The translations under genes were made by a program, and so were the position numbers. The notes beneath the pieces were generated by a model. It had not been told where the DNA came from. It searched no databases and saw nothing but the letters and a program-made list of their open reading frames with translations. From Pseudo-nitzschia pungens (Eukaryota > Bacillariophyta > Bacillariophyceae > Bacillariales > Bacillariaceae), in NCBI GenBank assembly GCA_037355855.1, contig CM074758.1:8777001-8841000 (forward strand): a stretch of DNA of 64,000 nucleotides, given 5' to 3'. Positions 23,724 to 33,707 of this stretch are shown piece after piece; position 1 is the stretch's first letter; each line of letters opens with the position of its first letter.

Positions 23724-25745
23724 CTACGGATCGCTCTTCGTGGGAGGAGTCGTACTACCCGCACCGGAATTTGTGTTGGTTTCGGAATTTGCGTTGGAAT
23801 TGGAATTGGAATTGGAATCGGCATTGGCATTGGCATTGGCATTGGCATTGGAATGTTTTGCAGTGGCACTGGCAATGGCAATGGCACTGGCACTGGCACT
23901 CGAATTCACAATGGGCTTCGCAATGGGCTTCGCCGCCCGCCGCAACAGCGCCCGAACGTCCATCGACACGTTGGGCACCGTGTTCATGGCCGTCGTCGGG
24001 GGTTTGCGGCCCCGTCCCCCGCGCTTGACCACCGGCGGCTGCGCCTGCGACTGCGACCGCGGGGCTCTCCCGGTGCCGGCGGCAGGCGGTTTGGACGACG
24101 GGGGCTGCGTCTGGATGGGGCGGTCACCGCTGCCGCTGTCGCTGCCGCTGCCACCGCCCTTTTCGCTGCCGTTGGCCGGAAGCTGCTCCCACCGGCGCAG
24201 CCAATGCCGGGAGGGACTCGCGACCGGGGGCCACCGCCGAGCTCCCGGTAGCGGAATGCGGAATCGGATGGTTGCTGCCTCTTGCTGCTGCTGCTGCTGC
24301 TGCCTTTGTTGCAGCTTCTGGACCTTGGCCAGCTGCTGCTGATTCTTGACAAAGGCGTGGACCTGTCCGACCGTCTTGTGGGGCAGCAGGGTTTTCGCGA
24401 TCGTGCGGGGATCGGATCCCTCCTTGAGTGCCCGGTGGACGGTGGCCGTCTCTTCCTGCGTCCAGACCACCGAGGACTTGTTCGGGACCGAGCTTCCGCC
24501 GGATGCCTGCGCCTGCGCCTGCTTGCTGTTGCTGCTGCTGCTGCCGCGCCTGTTGCTGCGCCTCTCTCGTCGGGGTGGTGGCCAGGGCCGCGCTCGCGGG
24601 GCTCGCCAGCAATCCGTCGGCGGATTTTTTGCGGCCCGTCCGCTGGTGGTGGAGCTCCACGGCGGCCCGCGCCAGGTGTTCCATCATGCTGGCGTCCATT
24701 TCGAGGTTGCCCGGGAGGATCGACCGGAGCTGCTGGAGGGCCACCGGCACCGCGGGGGGCGGGGGGCGATGGCGACGCGGGTGCCGGTGCCGGTGCCGAT
24801 GGGGGAAACGCGCATCGCCTCCCGCGATGGGTGGGAGGGATTTGCGTTTGCATCGGCATCCGCATCCGCGGCCGCGTCCTCCATTCGCAGCCGCTTAGGG
24901 AGGGGGGAGCGCGAGCACCAGCACCAGAAGCATCCCGTGAGGGATCCGTTTCCGCCGGATGGGCTTGCGACGGATGCTGCTGCTGCTGCTGCTGCTGCTG
25001 CCGTTTCCGTATTTTTTGTTGTTGTTGTTGTTGTTGTTGTTGATGTTGCTGCTGCTGCTGCCGCGCCCTTTGCTGGTCCATGGCCATGGCCGACCGGTCG
25101 AAGCGCTTTCCCCAGTCCCACCAGCCTCGTGTGCAGCAGGAGCTGGTAGGCCGACGCCATCTTGAGGCGTCCCAGCCGCTGGGCTTCCGTGCTGGCCCGC
25201 AGCAGGTCCTCGCATTCCGCCAGGACCGCGTCGTAGACGTTGGTCCCGTCTTGGTCGGGCTCGCTCTCGGCACCGCGGGTCGGAGTCGTCACCGTGGTCA
25301 CGGTCGACTTGTCGCAGTAGTTTTTGGGGCGTTTCGTTCGGCGGTAGGGGCGCTTTTTGATCTGGAGGGTGCTAGTAGTGGTGGTGCTGATGGTGGAAGA
25401 GGCCGCCGCCGCGGGTGTGGATGTGGATGTGGATGCGGATGTGGACGCGGACAAAGTGGTTGGGTTCGAGTTTGCTGCAGATGGAGGACGCTTCCGGGAC
25501 GAGTTGGGGGCAGCCGCTGCGGGGGGCTTTCCGAGGGCGGGAGTCCCGGAGGACGAGGAAGATGCCGCTCCGGTGGAAGTGGTGCTTGTCGTCGTCGGTG
25601 CTGCAGTTGCAGTTGCTGTTGCTGTCACTGCTACTGTCACTGCTGCTGCTGCCGCTGATGCTGCCGCTGTTTTGGTTCGTGCGGTGGGAGGCAGTGGCAA
25701 CCCGGCCTCGTGGGGATGGCTGGCGGTCGGTGGTGCCGGAGACAT
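23724..25745 (-). CDS. SANT/Myb-like DNA-binding domain protein
   Basis: Probable nuclear protein. The ATG at 25745 starts MSPAPPTASH. A basic patch KKRPYRRTKRPKNY precedes a helical block NVYDAVLAECEDLLRASTEA...LGRLKMASAYQLLLHTRL (about 25130-25240). After a shift (missing-base sense) near 24755-24775, within G6 runs, comes VALQQLRSILPGNLEMDASM and VELHHQRTGRKKSADGLL. A second shift (extra-base sense) near 24500-24560, in the Gln/Ala-rich region, leads to VVWTQEETATVHRALKEGSD then IAKTLLPHKTVGQVHAFVKN, which matches the SANT/Myb helix pattern (Trp-anchored first helix, QVHAFV last helix). The C-terminus is Gln-, Ala- and Asn/Ser-rich and stops at 23724. Frame changes may be introns or homopolymer errors. 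Targets are unknown. Confidence 0.65.
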
Positions 25746-27467
25746 GACGAAAGAAATTTCGCTCCAAACAATTTTGAGCGTCTCGGACTCGAATGGGATT
25801 TTTCCTTGTTCCCTGGGCTTCACCAAAATGGAATGAAATCCAATGAAATCCGATGAAACCCAATGAAACCCAATGAAATCAACTGCACTTGCCCTGTAGC
25901 AACCCGTGGATTCACTTCCTAACAAGTGTTGGTGCCGAACGGGAGAGAGCACGGCAGTGCGTTATGGGATTTGGAAACGGTAGAAAATTGCGAATCGTCT
26001 CGCGATTGTCCAAATCGATGAGGGCTGTTCCGCGATACCTCTGGGATTTGGTGCTGCTTCGCTGTCTGTCTGATAGCAATGGTAGTCCCTTCCGTGTGGT
26101 TCTCTGGTTTGGGAGTCGTCATGTGTGTGCCGTGCCGGAAAGCCAATTGTTATCCGTCCATGGTGGAAGAAATTGTATGCGGAAGTTGTTGCAATTTTGG
26201 ACCATCGTTGAAAACCATCCCTGTGCTTCACTTTCCCGTACGAGTATGTATCTGCATTCACGTAAGAGTAAGGTTACGTATCGTATGTACAGGTAGGCAA
26301 TGTGTACGTGTGAGACCGAGGCATTGTTCGCGCCCTTTCCCAAAAAAAGGCGCGAAAACTCTTGTCAAGCGACCAACAACGTCCGTTCTTCATCCGCAAT
26401 CACCTTGGAAAACCCTAATCCTAGTTAGGATTCAACACTGCTACTAAAAACAAGACAAGAAAGGCAGCACGGGCCGTGCGCGGAGACAAGAGGATATGTG
26501 CCCGTGCTTCGCAATCCACCACGGAACTTTGGTCGACTGAGATACCGGTACGACATTGACACCGGCTCCCCTCAATCACCACGCATTCAAAATAGCTAAA
26601 AGAATGAGAACAAGATCTTCGAACGCGTGAAAAAATCAGACAAGCCAATCAACAAGTATTAAGGCTCACGAGCAAGGTGCATACCGTATGGATAATGGTA
26701 TTCACGAGTACGTACAATACCAGAGAGATATGGGTCTAACTAAAACCCGACAGACACGAACGGAAAGCACTAAAAATCGAAACTGTCGTTTGTACTCGTA
26801 GTTTTGATTGAGAGAGATACGACAACCAACGTCACTATCGTACCCTTACTCAAAAAGCAACAGAAGATTGATTCCATCCGCGCAACCGTGTTTCGATAGC
26901 GAATCAATCAATCAACAATCAAAAACAATGTAATGGGATCCACTTCGGGTATCTTACTTACTTACGGTCTGTAGCCGTCTGGTACGGTACACCTACCGAC
27001 ATATCTGTAAGCAGGGGTCTGTAAGTAACCTTACACGTACGTACCTCTTCGGCCTGAAATTGCAGAGGGGTAATCTTAGGGTTATGGTTGGTTAAAATCC
27101 GGTACTTCTTGTACTTGTACTTGTACTTGTACGAGTAAGGTACTTGGAATTTCGGTTCCCGATGTGGTGCAACAACAATAAACAAAAAAAAAATATTCTC
27201 ACTCCGTGCTGTAGTTTCGTTCCATTCGTTTGGCTTGGGGTTTTGGAATGTTGCACATCCCCAACCTACCACACGACTAGACGCTGCCGAAACGACGACA
27301 AGAATTAGGAGAGCGAATCGATTGCAATTTCCTATCATCTCTCAAAACAACAGCGATACACATTGCGAATCAGGTCCCAACGAAACACAAGTCGAATAGA
27401 AGCCATACCGGTACTCATTTATTATTGTTTCGTACCGATAACCCAACACACAAAATCCTTTGTCACA
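25746..27467. other. Divergent intergenic region
   Basis: About 1.7 kb containing the putative promoters of the SANT-like gene and the mitochondrial carrier. It carries five 10-bp AATGAAAYC repeats (25831-25880), TACTTG repeats (about 27102-27132) and many intergenic words (GTAAGGTTACG near 26269, ATACCGGTACG near 26543, GTAACCTTAC near 27025). No gene is supported. Confidence 0.5.
25831..25880. repeat. Five tandem 10-bp units (consensus CAATGAAAYC)
   Basis: Five consecutive decamers, each a variant of CAATGAAATC, lie about 90 bp upstream of the SANT-like gene start. They keep a constant period of 10 bp with only C/T and one A/G change. Confidence 0.9.
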
Positions 27468-28883
27468 ATGTCGCGAGAACTCAATGAACAGCAAAACGCA
27501 ATCGTCGGGATGACGGTCGGAATGATCGAGGTGCGTGTACGGAGGGGGGGATGGGTTGGGTTTGTGAAATGGAATGGAATGGAATGGAATGGAATCGAAT
27601 CGTGATGGATCTACTAGGAGTCGGTCGAGAACAACTGAATTCGACGGGTGTCACATTCGTCGGCAGCAGGAACCAAACCAACAGAGCCGTGAGACCGACG
27701 GACGACGAAAGGAAATTTATTTGGTGGATGCTGTCGTCGTCGTCGTTCGTCGTCGTCGAATTTTAGTTTGGATCACAAGACACTCACTCGGTTACCTCTT
27801 CTTCTCGCCTTGGGTTTCGTTTGCTTTTGGTTTGTGTTGTTCGCGTCCGTCATTAATATTTGTCGGCACGATCCGGATTAAAAAATACTGCTGTCGGATC
27901 GGACGGGATGTTTTGATTTGTTTTCTATATATATATATATATTCTTTATCGACACTCGACCCGGTGCCGAATCGCGCCGTCTCTGAAATCGGATCCGCTT
28001 CTTTTGAACAACTTTTACAACGGCGATAACGACGACGACGACGATGTACTCGCATAAATTGGAACGGAACGCAATACAATATACAATACAATACAATACA
28101 ATTGCATCACTACCATCCAACTCCGACTCGCAGGTGCTGATGTTGCAGCCCTTCAATTACGCCAAAAACATGGTCCAGCAACAGCGCCCGATTTCGATGA
28201 ACCCCGCTGTCATGTACCGCGGTGTCGTCCCCAACTGCATCAACATGGGATCCTGCACGATGATCCAGTTCGTCATCGGCGGAAAGCTCAAAAACGTGGT
28301 CTCGGGAGGCAACGACAAGTACACCTTTTCGCTGCACGAAGAAATGGCCTGCGGGATCGCCGCCGGGTCGGTCTCTGCGCTGGTGGGCTCCCCCCTCGAG
28401 CTCATCATGATCCAGCAGCAGCGCAAGGGAGGGAGCGGCCCGGCCCGCATCGCCGAGATCGCCCAGAACCCGGTCAACTTCTCGCGGGGACTCGTGGGCA
28501 TGGCGGTCCGCGAGGCGCTGTGGACGTGCGGGTACCTCAGCATCCCCCCGGTCGTCCGCCGGACCCTCATGGAGCAGTACCCGACCACCTTCGACACGAA
28601 CGACAAGGCGCGGATCCCCGCGGCCCTGCTGGGAGGGCTCTTCGGATGCTACATGACCCACCCCTTCGACACCATCAAGACCTGCATGCAGGGGGACATC
28701 GAGCGCAAGACCTACGGGAACTTTGTGCAGACCGGCAAGGCCATCGCGAGCGAGTCCGGGCTGCCGGGATTCTACCGCGGGGCGACCTTCCGTTACGGCC
28801 GCATGGTCTGCGCCGTCTTCATCATGGACCTGCTCCGCGAAAAGATCGGCCGTCTGATGTATCCGTCCGCCTTTAAGAATTAA
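27468..28883 (+). CDS. Mitochondrial carrier family protein
   Basis: Inner-membrane solute carrier (substrate unknown). Exon 1 (27468-27530) encodes MSRELNEQQNAIVGMTVGMI; exon 2 (28134-28883) continues with VLMLQPFNYAKNMVQQ. The intron (27531-28133, 603 nt, GTGCGT...GCAG) contains GGAAT and TA repeats. The product is 270 residues, slightly short of the usual 300. Three repeats are visible with signatures PFNYAK (first, Asn instead of the acidic residue), SPLELIM (second) and HPFDTIK (third, canonical). The weak first and second signatures and the Met/Gln-rich helices resemble divergent carriers of the tricarboxylate/citrate type, but I cannot name the substrate. The intron join restores the first transmembrane helix, which supports it. 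Confidence 0.85.
27926..27942. repeat. TA microsatellite in the carrier intron
   Basis: An uninterrupted TA dinucleotide run inside the 603-nt intron of the carrier gene. Confidence 0.9.
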
Positions 28884-29888
28884 ATTGGATTAAATTAAAT
28901 TACATTGGTTGGTTGGTTGGTTTGTATAGAACAACGACGGAAGACAACAAAAACAAAACAAAACAATGAAAAAGAGAAATCAAAAACAAAAAACCAAACA
29001 AACATAGCGCGGACGGGAAGCGAACCGCCGGTTTGGTGTGGAACCGGCGTTTCGGACGGCGCACACGGTGAATGATATGGACCGGAGCGTACGGATGACA
29101 ACAGAACCCAAAATAATAATAAAAACAATAACACTATAGCATACGTACCATCGTACAACCCAACCAATACGAGATGCCAGTATGGCACTGCCTGCGGGGC
29201 TTGTTTCGAAATTGACGAGAATGGGAGGGATGGATTCGATCCGATCCGATCCGATCCGATCGAACGCGCTGTTGATTGGAGTCAATGGTGTTTCCAATAG
29301 CATTATTCGTGCAGCTGCAACGGCAACACCGAACCGGTCCGGTAGCTGCCAAACTTCAGGCTGCTGCCACAGAGTGCACAGAGTTGGAAGGCAACCGGAA
29401 GAGAGATTCGTTGAGTGGGAGTGAGTCTGCAGCGATTGAAAACATCGGGATTGTCGTCCATTTCCGAGCAGTCCCCTCCCTTCCGGGACCAATTCCGTCC
29501 TTGCTCCGTGGATGGTGTTGCGCCGATCCATTCTTCTCGTGCACGATCCTTGTGGCATCGATTACGAATCAAACTGTTGGAAAATCCGGCGACCATCATC
29601 ACAACGGCTAAAACCCAAAATCTCTCTGATTGCGTGCTTGAAATCTCTAGCATTGCATGTTCGTAAACTATTATTCGTTTTTATTGTTCTGTGTTATTCG
29701 TTTTTTTGTTATCGTTGCTTATAAATTTAGTATGTATGGATATGACTGTTGTACACAATTGCGAAAGACTGCTCGACCAGTCGTTTCGCTCTACGGAATG
29801 CTTCTCGTCTCTCACAGCCGAGACAAGTAGTGCTGCCTGCTTTCTGTGTGTGGCCCGGTTGAGTGAGTCGTCGAAAACATCCCCTCTT
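28884..29888. other. Convergent intergenic region
   Basis: About 1 kb between the carrier and the small membrane protein gene. It starts with a GGTT run and AAAACAAAACAA sequence, carries a GATCC array (about 29236-29260) and has no frame with coding character. Confidence 0.5.
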
Positions 29889-30781
29889 CTATGCAAGGGC
29901 ATAGCCCGTGGTATCGATGAATTGCGTCTCGGGCTTGGCATCCGCTTCGTCCAGCCTTCCCTGTTCGAGACGACGGGCCACCGATCCGTGAAAACTGTCA
30001 TCTCCCATGAGCTCCTCCGTCTTCTGATCACGTTCGTCGTTCTGCACAACGATGGGTGGCGGAAGAACGCGACGAAAAACAACAAGAGACGAAAAAAGAC
30101 GAGACGATAAGAAAAAGACGGTGAGATCCCGAAATCGTTCGGCCGGAAGGGGGTTCCGACACGCCACGACGAATGCGAGACAAAAGGTCCGACATCCTCC
30201 GAAATCGCGAATCCATCCATCATCGCAAACAACGCCGAAAACAACAAATACTACAAACAAAAAAAAGCAGCGCGAAAACGTACCTTCTTCTTCCACGCAT
30301 AGAGCGCGATCAACGTCGCGGCCACGGACGCCGCGATAATGTAGGGCAGAAAGGAAGTCTTCGTCACGGTGGCGATCCCTCCCTGGATGCTGCTTTCGCC
30401 GGCGTAGTCGGCGTACTCGGCGTAGGCCGAGCCGTCCACGTACGCGGCATCCGCGTCCAGATCGCACGATTCCACGGCCTCCTCGAGACACGACTTGTAC
30501 CAGGGATGGCGGGTGATGGTCTCGCACGAATCCGCCGTCCAGGTGTAGCTGGTTTCCAGTCTCCTCTTTCGCAGCAAGCCAAAGGGGGCTTTTTTGAGCT
30601 TTCGGGAGGTGGAGGTCTCGCAAACGGACGCGCAAAATGCCTTGGGCTTGAGCGGGCCGTCGCAATTTGGTTTCTTGGGAGCGTGCAGCATAAAGAGCAG
30701 GTTGGAGAAGCTGAATCCGAACTTGGCGGACGCGCTTTCCAGGCTCAGGAGGAGACACAGGAGAGAGAAACCGTATTTCAT
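29889..30781 (-). CDS. Small secretory-pathway membrane protein, unknown function
   Basis: The protein is not recognised. Exon 1 (30284-30781) and exon 2 (29889-30041) are joined by a 242-nt intron (donor GTACGT, acceptor TGCAG), giving 216 residues. Residues 1-20 (MKYGFSLLCLLLSLESASA) form a signal peptide. The lumenal part contains six or more Cys (for example CDGPLKPKAFCASVC and CETITRHPWYKSC) and an acidic Tyr/Ala segment. One transmembrane helix (FLPYIIAASVAATLIALYAW) is followed by KKK and a short cytosolic tail ending FIDTTGYALA. The layout is type I membrane topology with a small Cys-rich ectodomain. The basic KKK at the exon border fits the positive-inside rule and supports the join. 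Confidence 0.75.
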
Positions 30782-32332
30782 TGTGGCGAGATTGGTGGAT
30801 TCGAACCGGGAATAGATGATAGCGGTTGGGGGTTGGGGTGGGAGGGACACAGATGCGATACAGCGGTGCTGTCGGATTGTGATCAGTAGACGGACGAGGG
30901 TTGTTGACTGAGACTTTTGTTGATCGAATCGAAGAATCAATCACTCGAGATGACACTGCGGCTGCTGGCGCTCTCGATGGCCGAAAATTTTGTAAGAACG
31001 ATTCCGACGGTAAGATTGCTAGTGTGCGGATCGATATTTACTACTGTAATACGACAAGTAAGGTTATTACTTATTACTCCGCCGTGCTTCAAGGGACACG
31101 GACGCAACCAACGAGACGGCACGATCCGGTTTGCGAGGATTGATTGCCAAAGAAGACTGACTGACTTTCTCGTTGTTCAAATAATATTACCGCGTAATTT
31201 ACGGTACCGGTACTTGTACCTTCCGCATGCTGCCGTTGAGAAACTTCGCTCTTCCTCGCCAGCTGCATGAACTCAACGCGAGGAACGAATGAGAAAATCG
31301 GAACGAGGATCGGCGCTCGTGCGGAGTTATTCAATAAATGAGACTCTAACTTGCTATTAATGGACTCAACGGTTCGTAGTTTTGGCGAGGAGTGTTTTCT
31401 ATTGGCTCAAGACTCGGAAGGACATCCGTTTCCGCGAGCGCGAAAGCTGGTTGTCGCCGGATGGACGGAAGGACGATTCACAAAGCCGAATACCGAATAA
31501 CCTTACGGTAATCTTAGTCCCGGAGGACGGACCCAAAAATGGGGTATGTGGGAACGAATGAATCATCAAAATCATCAATACTTGGTGGTGGTCGCACCAA
31601 AATTTCGGGTTTTGGGAGGGCCTGCAAAGGCATGTGTTCCGCAACAATCATCGCCCATGATCACAACTCGTACCGTACCGTGGTCTTTGCGTTACAATTG
31701 TTATTCTATTGTTTGCAATCGTTGCTGAATTTGTTTCCCTCCTCCGGGAAGCCATGGTTTGTTCCGGCGTTACGGAAAGTCTACCGTATGTGGTCGACAA
31801 GAAGGCAGTAAGTCGTAACATACCGTTGTTGCATGGTAGGGAAAGAGAGAAACGCTGAGACGAGCATGTACCTACGCACCGCATCCATTCAGAATCCAGT
31901 TTCGCATCTAAATTGTTTTTCATAATGGAACACTCGAACAATCGAACACTCGTTTGTCAATCGCAGCGGACACGATTGTTGGCGCATTCCGTTATAAATA
32001 TATAGTATTATTATTTTGTGTCACGGATACCGTACAGTTACACAAATAATTATGGATTCAATAGAAGAAATAATGTAGCTTTCCGGCGTTCCGCGTTTTG
32101 GATTAGCGCAGAACCATGCTGTGAGAGGACCATGGAACGGTTCCGCATCGACCCACCCGCGGACCAACCCTTGTATTTCTCTCCGAACGATTGATTGATT
32201 CGCGCGGGTGCTTCGTGCCCCGCTTTGCTTCGCTTCGCTTCGCGGTTGGTCGGTTTCCGGCGCCGTGCCGTGCCGCGGGCCTCGTGCTGCATCGCACTCC
32301 GTGTCGTGCCGCGCCGTGCGGCAGCACCTCCC
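30782..32332. other. Gene-free region upstream of the membrane protein gene
   Basis: About 1.5 kb from the membrane protein start to the metalloprotease stop. It contains GTACCGGTACTTG near 31203, AACCTTACGGTAATCTTAG near 31499 and GCTTCG/GCCGTGC repeats near 32222-32330. No gene is supported. Confidence 0.5.
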
Positions 32333-33707
32333 TCACTCCCGGGCGTACAAGAGGTGGACCTCCAGCTCGAATCCGTCGTTGAGTCGGCGGACGAAATCGC
32401 CCCCGCCCGAAACTTCCCGGAGGCGCCTCCACCTTCCGCGTCCCCGCTCCTCGCGAGCGGCGAACGAGGTTTCCGCGTCCTCGTTCTCTTGTGCGTTGGA
32501 CGATCGGCCGAGGCTTCCCGTTTCCAGTTCGTAGTAAAATTCCTTCATGGCGGCCTCGTACTCGTCCGAGAGGTTGGGATACTCCTCGCGGGCGGACGCG
32601 TAGTAGTACCGGGCGTCGTCCGTGTAGGATTCTTCCTCGTCGTCCTCCCCGTCCTCGTAGACTTCCGCGTCCGACCGATACCGCAGTGCCCGTTTCGCCC
32701 GCGTCTGGCCGAGTTCCCGTCTGCCACCGTCGACGGCCCCGTACATGCCGAGGAGGCGGTTGCAATTGGCGTCGCCGGGGCGGAGATTGTTCGACGGGGT
32801 ATTGGTGTAGTCCAGGCAGTTTCCGAGGTCCGAGTTGCCAAAGTTCTCGTCCGTGTGGGGGAGTCCGAATCCGTGGCCGACCTCGTGGCACATCGTGTAC
32901 AAGCGCTCGTCGTAGTCGGCGTTGCGGAGGTAGTGCTCGTTCATTTTGGCGACGCTGGATTGAATGATTCCGTCCGGGACGGTTTTGAGGACCTCGTTGA
33001 TTCCCAGCCATCCCGTTTCTCCGTAATTTCCTGTCGTTTGCCGCATACACACCGACAGAGAAATACATTTAAAAAAAAAAAAAAAAAAAAAAAAAACCGC
33101 AGTGAGAAACACCGATCGAAAACTCTCAAAATTCGACTTGAATCGACTCATTCCATTGCCAGTGTCAAAATTATCCATCCATCCATCAATGCATCTATGC
33201 ATCCATCCATCCCATTGTTCTTGCAATGCAATGGAACTCACCGGCGCAGACCTTCATGACCCCGTCCGCTTGTGTGCACTCCCGGTCGAGCTCGACGTCC
33301 TTGGTGGTCAGGACCAAAACCTTGGGATTGCACAGGGTGTTCCAGTCGTTGATGGACTCGACGTATTCCGACTGCCACGTCTCGTCCAGGGCGTTCCACA
33401 GTTCCAGCGTGAGACCACCCTCCCCCTTGGTGTGTCCTTTCCAGACGTTTGTGGTGTTGTCTCCCACGAAGGGATCCTCGTCGAACAAATCGGAGGTAAA
33501 CCCGGTGAAATTCTTCAGGACGTCGGTGAAATCGTCAAAGTCAATGTCCTTGATCCGGTCCACAAGGTCCTTGCCAAATTCCCCGGCCTCCTGCGCCGTG
33601 GGCTGGCCCAGGAAAAACCAGGCGGCGTATCCTCCCCCTGCGAGCAAGGCCAGAGTAAGGAAGGTGCTCATGAGACGGCAGATACTGCATCCTCCTTTTT
33701 CCGACAT
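32333..33707 (-). CDS. Membrane-anchored zinc metalloprotease-like protein (HExxHxxGxxH)
   Basis: Predicted metzincin-type peptidase. Exon 1 (33242-33707) and exon 2 (32333-33030) are joined in phase 1 by a 211-nt intron (donor GTGAGT, acceptor ACAG), giving 387 residues. Near the N-terminus, CSICRLMSTFLTLALLAGGGY forms a signal anchor. The stretch WNALDETWQSEY precedes the join. The zinc site HEVGHGFGLPH has H204, E205, H208 and H214. Next comes GNCLDYTN (226-231), where the Met expected in a Met-turn is Leu228. The C-terminal third is acidic and Tyr/Arg-rich. The intron contains a 26-base poly(A) tract on the plus strand. From memory, similar HEVGHGFGLPHTDE proteins with a CMDYTN block are common in diatoms; their substrates are unknown. 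Peptidase activity is inferred. Confidence 0.8.
33071..33096 (+). repeat. 26-base poly(A) tract (poly(T) on the transcribed strand) in the metalloprotease intron
   Basis: An uninterrupted run of 26 A on the plus strand, inside the intron about 40 nt upstream (transcript sense) of the acceptor. On the minus-strand transcript it reads poly(U), so it probably serves as an extreme polypyrimidine tract. Confidence 0.95.
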
